NCBI GenBank assembly: GCA_026987155.1
Contig: JALSNG010000080.1
Location: 1 to 8,741 of the forward strand
Source of the DNA: Thermococcus sp.
Lineage (GTDB): Archaea; Methanobacteriota_B; Thermococci; Thermococcales; Thermococcaceae
DNA: 8,741 nucleotides
Reading direction: 5' to 3'
Below, one piece after another: positions 1-6,050 of this stretch. Below the pieces are notes generated by a model, which ran no database searches, was not told the DNA's origin, and worked only from the letters and a program-made list of their open reading frames with translations. Each line of letters starts with the position of its first letter. Within the stretch, counting starts at the first letter, position 1. The position numbers were made by a program, and so were the translations under genes.

Positions 1-13
1 AAAAGCAGAGGCA

Positions 14-538
14 TTAGAAGTTGAAGTTTATATCCTTCATCAGCTGGTCGTAGAACTCCTCCTTGTAGAGCTCCGGGTAGCGCATGATGTAGTCGTACTG
101 TCTCTTAAGTATGTTGTAGTGGTTTCTCTCCATGTCAGCGAGCATCTCAAGGAGCATCTTGGTGTTTTCGGTGGCGGCGTAGCCGGCGAGCTCTTTGTAA
201 AGCTTCTCGCTGACGAGCTCAGCTTCCATAGCTATCTCGTAGATTTCATCGATGTTAACGTCGGGCTTCTTGACGGCCTCAGCCATCTTCTCGGCTATTA
301 CCTTGAACTCCGCCATGACGTCGATGTCTATTTTCTTCGGCTCTGACCTCTCGCCCTTGAACTTCTCGGCCATCTTTTCTATTATCTCGCGGTGCTTGTC
401 CTCTTCCCTCGCCAGGAAAAGAAGTTCATCCCGGATTATGTCGCTCTTGGTCAAGGAGGCGAGTTTTTCGTAGGCCTCCTTGGCCCTTATCTCGGAGTTT
501 ACTGCAATTTCAAAAACTTCCTTGTCCGTTATCTCCAT
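14..538 (-). CDS. Ferritin-like diiron protein (rubrerythrin family, no rubredoxin domain)
   Basis: A 174-residue, almost wholly helical, glutamate-rich protein with two ferritin-like helix pairs. The first carries E16, EAY (21-23) and E46-x-x-H49; the second carries E107 and E137-x-x-H140. This E...ExxH, E...ExxH arrangement is the carboxylate-bridged diiron site of rubrerythrins and other ferritin-like proteins. Classical rubrerythrin adds a C-terminal rubredoxin domain with CxxC pairs; this protein has no cysteine, so an electron donor would have to be a separate protein. Known relatives reduce hydrogen peroxide or handle iron in the cytoplasm of anaerobes; peroxide defence is the likely role here but is inferred. 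The frame stays open a further 131 codons upstream. I chose the ATG at 538 because GGTGGTT lies just before it and the ferritin fold begins there; the longer version runs through the promoter and the divergent gene. The family is clear, the exact substrate is not. Confidence 0.88.
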   Translation of the reverse strand: MEITDKEVFEIAVNSEIRAKEAYEKLASLTKSDIIRDELLFLAREEDKHREIIEKMAEKFKGERSEPKKIDIDVMAEFKVIAEKMAEAVKKPDVNIDEIYEIAMEAELVSEKLYKELAGYAATENTKMLLEMLADMERNHYNILKRQYDYIMRYPELYKEEFYDQLMKDINFNF

Positions 539-541
539 CGG

Positions 542-548
542 AACCACC
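542..548 (-). promoter_or_regulatory. Ribosome binding site of the ferritin-like gene
   Basis: GGTGGTT on the minus strand matches the archaeal anti-Shine-Dalgarno sequence and lies 3-4 bases before the ATG at 538. It decides the start against the longer open frame that continues to 931. Confidence 0.7.
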
Positions 549-603
549 AAAGAGGGTACCACACACCACCATATTAACGTTTCGGAGCACAAGTGAGTAG
601 TGG

Positions 604-625
604 ACAAGTTTAAAAACGCCTTTTC
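604..625. promoter_or_regulatory. Shared BRE/TATA region between two divergent genes
   Basis: GTTTAAAAAC at 608-617 is nearly symmetric and can serve as a TATA box in both directions. On the minus strand it reads TTTTTAAAC and is preceded by the purine-rich BRE-like GGAAAAGG (complement of about 618-625), placing transcription start near 586 and giving the ferritin-like gene a leader of about 48 bases. On the plus strand it reads TTTAAAAA, and 25 bases downstream lies the ATG of the methyltransferase at 638, which predicts a leaderless message. A weaker second minus-strand TATA (TTAATAT, about 569-576) could give a shorter leader for the ferritin-like gene. No other TATA-like element is seen for the plus-strand gene. 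Confidence 0.6.
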
Positions 626-637
626 CATTTGAAGTTC

Positions 638-1630
638 ATGCTCTACGTTGAGATACTCGGAAACCTGCCGGAGATGGCGAGGGATGAAGTAAAGGCGATG
701 CTTGAGCTTGGGAACGGAGAGATAGTTGATCAGGACTACCTTTTCCTCAAGGTCGGGGCAGGAGAGAGGGTATTTCCTTTCCTGAACCGACTCGGTCTTT
801 CCCACGAGTACGGAGAGCTTATTGTTGAAGCCGAATCGGGGGAGGAGCTCCTGGAGAAGGCGAAAGAAGTCGAGTGGCCGATTGAGGGGACCTTTAAAGT
901 TGACGCCGAAACGATGGCCAACTGCAGGCACGATGTTTTAGACCTACCCAGGAAGCTCGGCGCGGTTATTCATTCACAGGGCTTCCGCGTGAACCTCTCA
1001 CGGCCGGACACTCTGGTCAGGGTCTACTGCGGCGAGAGGCTCTACGCCGGGATAAGGCTCCGCTATTTTGACCCCAAGGACTTCGAGGGCAGAAAGGCCC
1101 ACCACAGGCCGTTTTTCAGGCCGATTTCCCTCCACCCGAGGGTTTCAAGGGCTCTTGTGAACCTCACGAAGGCGAGAACAGAACTCCTCGACCCAATGAT
1201 AGGCGCTGGTGGCATTCTGATTGAGGCAGGCCTTCTCGGACTGAGGGTCTACGGCGTTGACATAAGGCCAGAGATGGTCGAAGGCGCTGAAATGAACCTC
1301 AGGCACTACGGAATAAGGAACTACGAGCTGAAGCTCGGCGACGCAACTGAATTGGGGAAGCTGTTTGATAAAAAGTTCGAGGCTGTAGCAACGGACCCAC
1401 CCTACGGCACCTCGGCGACCCTCGCCGGAAGAAAGCGGGACGAGCTTTACAGGAAGGTCCTTGAGAGCATCCACAACGTCCTTAAACCCAGTGGAAGGCT
1501 GGCGACAGCCTTTCCGGCGAGCTTTGATGGGGAGGGGGAAGCCGAAAAACTCGGATTCAGGCTCTTGGGGAAATACTACCAGCGGGTTCACAAGAGCCTC
1601 GACAGGTACTTCTACGTGTTTGAGAAGTAA
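638..1630 (+). CDS. trm-G10: tRNA (guanine-10-N2) dimethyltransferase, THUMP type (Trm-G10 / archaeal Trm11)
   Basis: This enzyme uses S-adenosylmethionine to form m2G and m2,2G at position 10 of tRNA, in the D-arm junction. In 330 residues, the first 150 or so form the divergent N-terminal region with the THUMP RNA-binding domain. A linker follows with HHRPFFRPISLHPRVSRALV (about 155-174), typical of the Trm11/Trm-G10 group. The C-terminal Rossmann-fold methylase has motif I DPMIGAGG (185-192), the acidic end of strand 2 in VDIRP (D208), GDAT (234-237) and the N2-guanine motif IV DPPYG (253-257). Length matches archaeal Trm-G10, about 330 residues. I chose ATG 638 rather than the upstream in-frame TTG at 629, because the TATA box at 608-616 places transcription start almost on this ATG and no ribosome binding site is seen. 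From memory the T. kodakarensis enzyme is TK0981 and matters for growth at high temperature. Confidence 0.93.
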   Translation: MLYVEILGNLPEMARDEVKAMLELGNGEIVDQDYLFLKVGAGERVFPFLNRLGLSHEYGELIVEAESGEELLEKAKEVEWPIEGTFKVDAETMANCRHDVLDLPRKLGAVIHSQGFRVNLSRPDTLVRVYCGERLYAGIRLRYFDPKDFEGRKAHHRPFFRPISLHPRVSRALVNLTKARTELLDPMIGAGGILIEAGLLGLRVYGVDIRPEMVEGAEMNLRHYGIRNYELKLGDATELGKLFDKKFEAVATDPPYGTSATLAGRKRDELYRKVLESIHNVLKPSGRLATAFPASFDGEGEAEKLGFRLLGKYYQRVHKSLDRYFYVFEK

Positions 1631-1760
1631 TTATCGGTATGCATACTTCATCAAAGTCTTCAACGGGATTGAACTTCACAGCGGAGATGCACACGAACGG
1701 TTCGAAGCGTCTGATAGAAAACCTGTCCCAAAGTTCGTACCCATGCAGAGAGTAACAAAA

Positions 1761-1798
1761 AGCTTTTTATTAACTTTCCCTTAGAATAGGTCGGGGGT
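1761..1798 (+). promoter_or_regulatory. Promoter and ribosome binding site of the DUF257 gene
   Basis: An A-rich BRE-like stretch (about 1756-1762) is followed by the TATA-like TTTTTATTA at 1764-1772. This predicts transcription start near 1793. GGGGGT at 1793-1798 is a plausible ribosome binding site four bases before the ATG at 1803, so the leader would be very short. The rest of the 172-base gap after the methyltransferase stop shows no RNA gene or repeat, only a doubtful short open frame (1639-1755). Confidence 0.5.
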
Positions 1799-1802
1799 TG
1801 CC

Positions 1803-2450
1803 ATGGCCGGCAGGAGTGAGATTCCTCTGATCGAGTTTCTCGAAAGACTGCGGAAGGGAGAGGACGTAATGGTGGAGTACGGATCCAAAGAACCAGCCCA
1901 CCTGATATTCCTCTCATTCTTAGAGTCCCTCAAAAGACTTGGAAGGAAGTTCCTGCTCATTGATGAGCTCGACCAGCTCCACGTCTTCAGGGCCCACGTT
2001 AAGCTCTCGGGCCTTGATGTTGGGGCTATCGACGAGGCAAAGGTGGTGAAGTTCGGCGGAATCCTGAACACCGGTAACGTCGTCGGAAGGATTGATTTGA
2101 CGGAAGAGCCGCCCGTGAGAAAGAAGAGGTACGAGGAAATCCTCAAAAACCTTGGAGAGAGCATGGACTTCCGACTGATGCTTGGATTCGACAAGGTCAT
2201 CAGAAGCTTCGAAGGGAACCCAAAAGAAATAGAGCGGATATTTGGCTACCTTATAAGGCCACACTTAGGGGATGAGAGCAGGGTAACGGTATACATGGTG
2301 AACCGCGATCTTCTAAGACCGGAGATTCTCAACGAGATGAGGGAGCACGCAACGAGAGTCCTTGAATCCCGCCTCAGCGGCAATGGGCTTTCACTCGTGG
2401 TCACAAAATCAATCCACGTTGACGAGTACGGAACAGGGATAAGCATATGA
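1803..2450 (+). CDS. DUF257 family protein (Thermococcales), function unknown
   Basis: A soluble 215-residue protein with no signal peptide or membrane segment. It resembles DUF257, a family described from Pyrococcus and relatives with no known activity. The recognisable pattern is GEDVMVEYGSKEPAHL (19-34), a helix, then the hydrophobic strand KFLLIDELD (49-57), then FRAHVKLSGLD (62-72) and VVKFGG (81-86), with a C-terminal half ending in strands such as RVTVYMVN (160-167) and GLSLVVT (195-201). The alternation of helices and strands, with an aspartate after a hydrophobic strand, recalls a worn RecA/KaiC-type NTPase core. However, a real Walker A (GxxxxGKT/S) is missing where it would be expected (about 24-35), so ATP hydrolysis is unlikely. 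The fold is inference. The gene has its own promoter and converges on alaX, with 12 bases between the stops. No neighbour points to its job. Confidence 0.78.
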   Translation: MAGRSEIPLIEFLERLRKGEDVMVEYGSKEPAHLIFLSFLESLKRLGRKFLLIDELDQLHVFRAHVKLSGLDVGAIDEAKVVKFGGILNTGNVVGRIDLTEEPPVRKKRYEEILKNLGESMDFRLMLGFDKVIRSFEGNPKEIERIFGYLIRPHLGDESRVTVYMVNRDLLRPEILNEMREHATRVLESRLSGNGLSLVVTKSIHVDEYGTGISI

Positions 2451-2462
2451 AAGGAGAAGAGG

Positions 2463-3101
2463 TTAATCTTCAAGCCAAATCTCCAGCCTCTGCTTTCCTT
2501 TTCCAAGGCTGGAGCGCTTGAACTTCTTAAGGTGGCCTATCTCCTTTATGTCCCTCACGTGTGTTCCCCCGCAGGGAATCACCTCGAAGTCCCTTATCTG
2601 AGTGTATCTTGTTTCCCCTTCCCACCATATCTTCATCTCGCCGCCCTCATCGACGAGACTGTTGAAGGTCTCGATTATCTGCTCCTTCCACTGGTTTACG
2701 TTCTCAGGGTAGGTTATATCGTATCTGCCCTTCTCGACGCTCATGCCGCTCCCGTAGAGCTGCCACTCGCCTGGGAGGACAAGGTTGAGGACGTGCTCGA
2801 GGAGATGCATCGCGCTGTGTATCCTCATGAGTCTGTAACGATAATCCCAGTCGAGCTTGAGCTCGACCTCATCGCCGGGCTCGAACATTTCTGGCTCAGC
2901 CACCACGTGCCACACGTTTTCGCCTTCCTTGTAAACGTCGAGAACCTCGACACCGTTTATCGTCCCCCTGTCGTGGGGCTGACCGCCGCCGGTCGGGTAG
3001 AATACCGTCTGGTCGAGGAGGAGGGCATTCTCTTTAACCTCAAGAACCTTCGCCTTCGCCTCCTTCAGATAGGCATCCTCGTAGTAGAGCTTACGCGTCA
3101 T
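2463..3101 (-). CDS. alaX: Alanyl-tRNA editing protein AlaX-M
   Basis: A free-standing homologue of the editing domain of alanyl-tRNA synthetase; it hydrolyses tRNA-Ala wrongly charged with serine. In 212 residues, an N-terminal beta-barrel carries the conserved DQTVFYPTGGGQPHDRG (30-46), the glycine-rich/GGQ stretch that separates AlaX-M from the shorter AlaX-S. The editing domain follows with the zinc ligands H95-xxx-H99 (IHSAMHLLEH) and C177-GGT-H181 (PCGGTH). There is no long C-terminal C-Ala region, so this is not AlaX-L, and no aminoacylation domain, so it is not AlaS. The start at 3101 is set by GGTGGTT just upstream and a TATA box at 3133-3140; the longer open frame to 3134 would run through both. 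The gene lies 60 bases downstream of the CGP-CTERM gene but has its own promoter. Identification is secure. Confidence 0.94.
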   Translation of the reverse strand: MTRKLYYEDAYLKEAKAKVLEVKENALLLDQTVFYPTGGGQPHDRGTINGVEVLDVYKEGENVWHVVAEPEMFEPGDEVELKLDWDYRYRLMRIHSAMHLLEHVLNLVLPGEWQLYGSGMSVEKGRYDITYPENVNQWKEQIIETFNSLVDEGGEMKIWWEGETRYTQIRDFEVIPCGGTHVRDIKEIGHLKKFKRSSLGKGKQRLEIWLED

Positions 3102-3104
3102 CTT

Positions 3105-3111
3105 AACCACC
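3105..3111 (-). promoter_or_regulatory. Ribosome binding site of alaX
   Basis: GGTGGTT on the minus strand, four bases before the ATG at 3101 when counted from its GGTGGT core. It is the same heptamer in almost the same place as at the ferritin-like gene, and it fixes the alaX start. Confidence 0.7.
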
Positions 3112-3130
3112 CATGAAGAATCGGTAAGCA

Positions 3131-3146
3131 CCATTTAAATGAATAT
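3131..3146 (-). promoter_or_regulatory. alaX promoter (TATA box)
   Basis: ATTTAAAT at 3133-3140 is a symmetric TATA box. On the minus strand it predicts transcription start near 3111, giving a leader of about ten bases that consists essentially of the ribosome binding site. It lies in the 60-base gap after the CGP-CTERM gene, so alaX can be transcribed on its own. Confidence 0.5.
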
Positions 3147-3161
3147 CGAAAAGGTGAAGGC

Positions 3162-4571
3162 TCATGACCTTCTCCTGTAGAGGAGCAGGGGCAATACCGC
3201 GAGGCCGAGGAAGAGTGCCGGCCCGCATATACCACCCTTGCCGTTTTCTCCAAGGGTGTACTTGAATTCCACCTTGGTCGGAACCTTTGCCATTAGTGCG
3301 GAGTAATCCTCCTTCTTCATGCCATAGCGGATAAAAACCTGGCTCTTTATCACGATCTCAGAATCGCTGACCTTCTCCACTTTCATAGTGACCCTGCTAC
3401 CGTTGGCTTCCACGTCTATGTCCCGTGGTACTTTGATGAACTTCGCGCCCTTAGGGAGGGTTATCCTGGTCGTCACGCTCTGGTTTATCTGGGCGTTTAT
3501 CCTGTTTAGCGTAGGGATGCTGTTTAAGCCCAGTGTCGGGTCGTAGGTGTAGGTGTAAACGCCTTCCGAGTACTTCGTGTAGTTTGAGAGAACCCAGTGA
3601 AGCCTGACAAAGAGGGGCCCGGTGGAGTTGACGTTCTCAAGGGTTATGTTCCAGTCCTTTATCCCAATGCCCTCGCTCTGGAACTCTTTTGCGTAGCTCT
3701 GGTATATGGAGTTGACTATGTTCCCCTCCCCATTCGTCATGATCTGGAGCTTTAGGTAGTTTATGTAGGATTTAGGTTCCACGTATTCGTCGAGGGTGTC
3801 AAGGGTGGTCGTCTCCTTTCCAACGCTTATGTTGTTGTAGACGTTGAGAAGCCAAGTAGTGTAATTGCCCTCACTGCCCTTCCGGCCGGAGTACCTGATG
3901 ACGAAAGCCTGGGGGGCACCGTAGAGCCTGTTCAAGTCCTGCATTGTAACGTTCTCAGTCAGATGAACGCGGGAGTGTATCCACACACTGTTACCCGTGG
4001 CGTTGACCTTGATGAAAACGTAACTTCCATCGGACTCCTCGTTATACTCGGCTGGTAGCTTGAGTATTCTCGCACCCTCCGGCAGGGTCACTTCGTAGTA
4101 GTTGTCAAAATCGAAGCTCCCGTTGATCTGAGTGGGGTTTATCTGCGACAGCTCCGTGACCCTGAGGAGGTCAAGGTCTATCTCCCAAACGTTGTCGTAG
4201 GAGTAGTACTTCGCAAAACCGAGTATTTTGCCAGTGACTGCCATGACAAGCGGACCCGTGGAATTGTAACCTGTTATCTCTCCCGTTGCATTCACGAGTG
4301 TCATTCCCTTTTGGGAGAGGGCCTGAACCTGCTGCTCAATGAAGAGCCTCGTTGCGTTCTCAATCCCCATCTTGATGATGCTCTCCTTCGTCTTGTTGAC
4401 CATGTCGGGAGGACCGTAGTAGGTGGTGACGAACTTTACGTCAGCGGAACCGTCCCAATGCACCATGTACCTCTGCTCAAGCTTCTCCGAATAACCCTCC
4501 GCACCAAGGGCAGGCCATGCAAAAAGGCTCAACCCGAGAATTAGCAACAGGGCGAAAGCAACTTTTCTCAT
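3162..4571 (-). CDS. Secreted CGP-CTERM surface protein with two tandem repeats, function unknown
   Basis: A 469-residue exported protein of unknown function. An N-terminal signal peptide (MRK, then hydrophobic 4-19, likely cut near 23-24 after WPALGA) is followed by an extracellular region and a C-terminal CGP-CTERM tail: ICGPALFLGLAVLPLLL (448-464) and RRRS. This Cys-Gly-Pro, hydrophobic helix, basic end is a Thermococcales sorting signal thought to lead to anchoring at the cell surface. Between them the protein is duplicated: about 72-225 and about 284-436 share NSTGPL (103-108 and 315-320), a QIN segment (148-150 and 361-363) and TLPEGARILKLP / TLPKGAKFIKVP (162-173 and 371-382), a period of about 210 residues. 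There are 14 N-x-S/T sequons, so heavy N-glycosylation is likely. C449 in the tail is the only cysteine. I chose ATG 4571, not the longer frame to 4694, because GGAGGT lies seven bases upstream and the signal peptide starts there. Confidence 0.87.
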   Translation of the reverse strand: MRKVAFALLLILGLSLFAWPALGAEGYSEKLEQRYMVHWDGSADVKFVTTYYGPPDMVNKTKESIIKMGIENATRLFIEQQVQALSQKGMTLVNATGEITGYNSTGPLVMAVTGKILGFAKYYSYDNVWEIDLDLLRVTELSQINPTQINGSFDFDNYYEVTLPEGARILKLPAEYNEESDGSYVFIKVNATGNSVWIHSRVHLTENVTMQDLNRLYGAPQAFVIRYSGRKGSEGNYTTWLLNVYNNISVGKETTTLDTLDEYVEPKSYINYLKLQIMTNGEGNIVNSIYQSYAKEFQSEGIGIKDWNITLENVNSTGPLFVRLHWVLSNYTKYSEGVYTYTYDPTLGLNSIPTLNRINAQINQSVTTRITLPKGAKFIKVPRDIDVEANGSRVTMKVEKVSDSEIVIKSQVFIRYGMKKEDYSALMAKVPTKVEFKYTLGENGKGGICGPALFLGLAVLPLLLYRRRS

Positions 4572-4578
4572 TAAATCA

Positions 4579-4584
4579 ACCTCC
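4579..4584 (-). promoter_or_regulatory. Ribosome binding site of the CGP-CTERM gene
   Basis: A perfect GGAGGT on the minus strand, seven bases before the ATG at 4571, the strongest Shine-Dalgarno in the window. It rules out the 41-residue N-terminal extension that the open frame would allow. Confidence 0.8.
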
Positions 4585-4615
4585 AAAGAGACACTAATAC
4601 CAGAGAACGCAGTGG

Positions 4616-4630
4616 GGTATTTAACCTTAT
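4616..4630 (-). promoter_or_regulatory. Promoter of the CGP-CTERM gene
   Basis: On the minus strand AAGG followed by TTAAATA (4624-4618) is a BRE/TATA pair predicting transcription start near 4595 and a leader of about 24 bases that includes GGAGGT. It lies downstream of the aspartate transporter stop, so the surface protein need not be cotranscribed with it. Confidence 0.5.
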
Positions 4631-4635
4631 CCATG

Positions 4636-4653
4636 GAAAGAATAGAAGAGAAG
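4636..4653 (-). terminator. Possible pyrimidine-rich terminator after the aspartate transporter gene
   Basis: Directly after the transporter stop the minus strand reads an almost pure pyrimidine tract (CTTCTCTTCTATTCTTTC). Thermococcal termination uses T-rich tracts without a required hairpin; here the T runs are short and broken, so this is only a candidate. Confidence 0.3.
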
Positions 4654-5931
4654 TTAAAGTTTGCCCTCCTCGAGTTCGCCCTCCGTCTTAGCAACTATAG
4701 CAGTTCCCGTCAGGTCACCGGTTACGTTAACCATCGTCCTGCCCATGTCGAGGATGGCATCAATTCCCAGTATCATCGCGTAGGCCAGTGCAACCGGACT
4801 GCCCTCTGTCAAGTCAAGACCAACGCTCTGAAGGACCATCGCAAGCATTATCGCCCCGGCACCAGGGACACCCGCCGTTCCTATAGATGCCAGAACCGCC
4901 GTCAGAACAACTATGAGCTGCTGGCCAAGGGTTAAGGGATGTCCTATGGCATTGGCCACAAAGAGTACCGTCACGCCCTGATACAGAGCCGTTCCATCCA
5001 TGTTTATCGTCGCACCGAGGGGGAGCGTGAAGGAGAATATGCCCCTGCTGATGCCCATTTCCTCCGCAACGCGCATCGTGACTGGTAAAGTACCGCTTGA
5101 GCTTCTTGTAACAAAGGCCGTTAGCATTGCATCCTTGGCTTTCCTTATGAACCTGAGTGGATCTATCCTGAAGACCTTTAGCAGGACGAAGTACACGAGA
5201 AGTATCTGGAGGGTAAGGCCAACGTAAACCGCAACCACAACTGTGGCGAGGGGACCTATGACCTTGACGCCCTGTTTGGCCATGACGTAGGCTATCAACG
5301 CAAACACACCGATTGGAGCGTACTGCATGACGCCGCCCACAATGAGATACATGGACTCGGCCAGACCGTCGAATGCCCTCAGGAGTGTAGTTCCCGAGGC
5401 CTTCAACCGCTCATCGTTGCTGTTCATGAGGTACGTGAGTGCTATCCCGAGGATTATGGCAAAGAATATCACCTGAAGAACCGCACCGTTGCTCAGTGAT
5501 GCGAACGGATTCGTGGGGACTATGTTAAGGAGGGTCTTAACGAGCGACGGTGGGGCCGCCTGAATGGCCTTCCCCGTGCCACTACCGAGTTCAATCCCCC
5601 TACCTACCCGGAAGAGATTGCCCATGAGAAGGCCAAAGAAGACGGCAAAGGCCGACGTCAGGAGGTAGTAGACCACTATCTTAACTCCAACCCGACCAAG
5701 CCTCGCAGGACTTATGCTCGCCGCACCAACGACGAGGGAAGCCAGGACTATGGGCATGACAAGCATCTTCAGCAGCCTTACAAATAGGTCCCCGAAGGGT
5801 TTGACGTAGGTGCCAACAAAGTCGGCCCAGCCGAGGTATCCCGCCAAGAGACCGAAAGCAACGCCGAGTACCAATCCCCACAGTATCTTCCAGAGAACAG
5901 GATAATCCAGGTATCTCCTCAACAGACCCAT
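4654..5931 (-). CDS. gltP: Sodium-coupled aspartate symporter (GltPh/GltTk homologue)
   Basis: A 425-residue inner-membrane protein of the dicarboxylate/amino acid:cation symporter family, nearly colinear with P. horikoshii GltPh, the structural model of glutamate transporters, which takes up aspartate with three Na+ in a trimeric elevator mechanism. The scaffold segments include KPFGDLFVRLLKMLVMPIV (44-62). The transport core keeps HP1 RSSSG (276-280), the TM7 NMDGT motif (310-314), HP2 GTAGVPGAGA (351-360), and TM8 D395, R398, T399, N402 and D406. These equal GltPh D394, R397, T398, N401 and D405 with a one-residue insertion in the HP2-TM8 loop, so all aspartate and Na+ ligands I can check are present; the arginine favours acidic over neutral substrates. 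The ATG at 5931 matches the GltPh N-terminus (MGL) and has GGGGGTG upstream, so the GTG at 5940 is rejected. A strong TATA lies near 6001. Aspartate rather than glutamate as substrate is inferred. Confidence 0.95.
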   Translation of the reverse strand: MGLLRRYLDYPVLWKILWGLVLGVAFGLLAGYLGWADFVGTYVKPFGDLFVRLLKMLVMPIVLASLVVGAASISPARLGRVGVKIVVYYLLTSAFAVFFGLLMGNLFRVGRGIELGSGTGKAIQAAPPSLVKTLLNIVPTNPFASLSNGAVLQVIFFAIILGIALTYLMNSNDERLKASGTTLLRAFDGLAESMYLIVGGVMQYAPIGVFALIAYVMAKQGVKVIGPLATVVVAVYVGLTLQILLVYFVLLKVFRIDPLRFIRKAKDAMLTAFVTRSSSGTLPVTMRVAEEMGISRGIFSFTLPLGATINMDGTALYQGVTVLFVANAIGHPLTLGQQLIVVLTAVLASIGTAGVPGAGAIMLAMVLQSVGLDLTEGSPVALAYAMILGIDAILDMGRTMVNVTGDLTGTAIVAKTEGELEEGKL

Positions 5932-5937
5932 CCACAA

Positions 5938-5944
5938 CACCCCC
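5938..5944 (-). promoter_or_regulatory. Ribosome binding site of the aspartate transporter gene
   Basis: GGGGGTG on the minus strand, six bases before the ATG at 5931. It overlaps the alternative GTG start at 5940, so it can only serve the ATG. Confidence 0.6.
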
Positions 5945-5996
5945 GTTCATCGATGTAGATCAATGGGGAAGAGCAATAATAAATGGTCATCAGGTT

Positions 5997-6010
5997 GTAT
6001 ATAAACCTTT
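5997..6010 (-). promoter_or_regulatory. Strong BRE/TATA promoter of the aspartate transporter gene
   Basis: The minus strand reads AAAGG then TTTATATAC (6010 to 5997), close to the archaeal BRE/TATA consensus and the best promoter in the window. It predicts transcription start near 5976 and a leader of about 45 bases. It lies 41 bases beyond the birA stop, so the transporter is transcribed independently of birA although both are on the minus strand. A weaker TATTTATT-like element follows at about 5977-5986. The leader contains the 8-base palindrome CATCGATG (5948-5955), of unknown meaning. Confidence 0.75.
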
Positions 6011-6050
6011 GGAGAGACACATGAAAGACAGGGAATATCTCCCATGCAGA

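Noticed and set aside
539..931. N-terminal extension of the ferritin-like protein to 305 residues
   Set aside because: It crosses the promoter and the divergent Trm-G10 start, shows no domain, and the ribosome binding site supports ATG 538.
1145..1591. 148-codon minus-strand open frame inside the Trm-G10 gene
   Set aside because: Antisense shadow of a strongly conserved coding region; the translation has no recognisable motif.
1700..1715. GGTTCGAAGC resembling a tRNA T-loop
   Set aside because: No acceptor, anticodon or D arm can be folded around it.
2532..3116. 194-codon plus-strand open frame opposite alaX
   Set aside because: It is the complement of AlaX codons with no ribosome binding site; AlaX zinc and GGQ motifs prove the minus strand.
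4654..5931. Glutamate or neutral amino acid transporter instead of aspartate
   Set aside because: Arginine in TM8 (R398) and the near-identity to GltPh favour an acidic substrate, and GltPh/GltTk are aspartate-specific.
5941..6000. C/D-box guide RNA on the minus strand (TGATGA near 5988)
   Set aside because: No matching D box (CTGA) or D'/C' pair at a suitable distance; the stretch is better explained as promoter and leader of the transporter.
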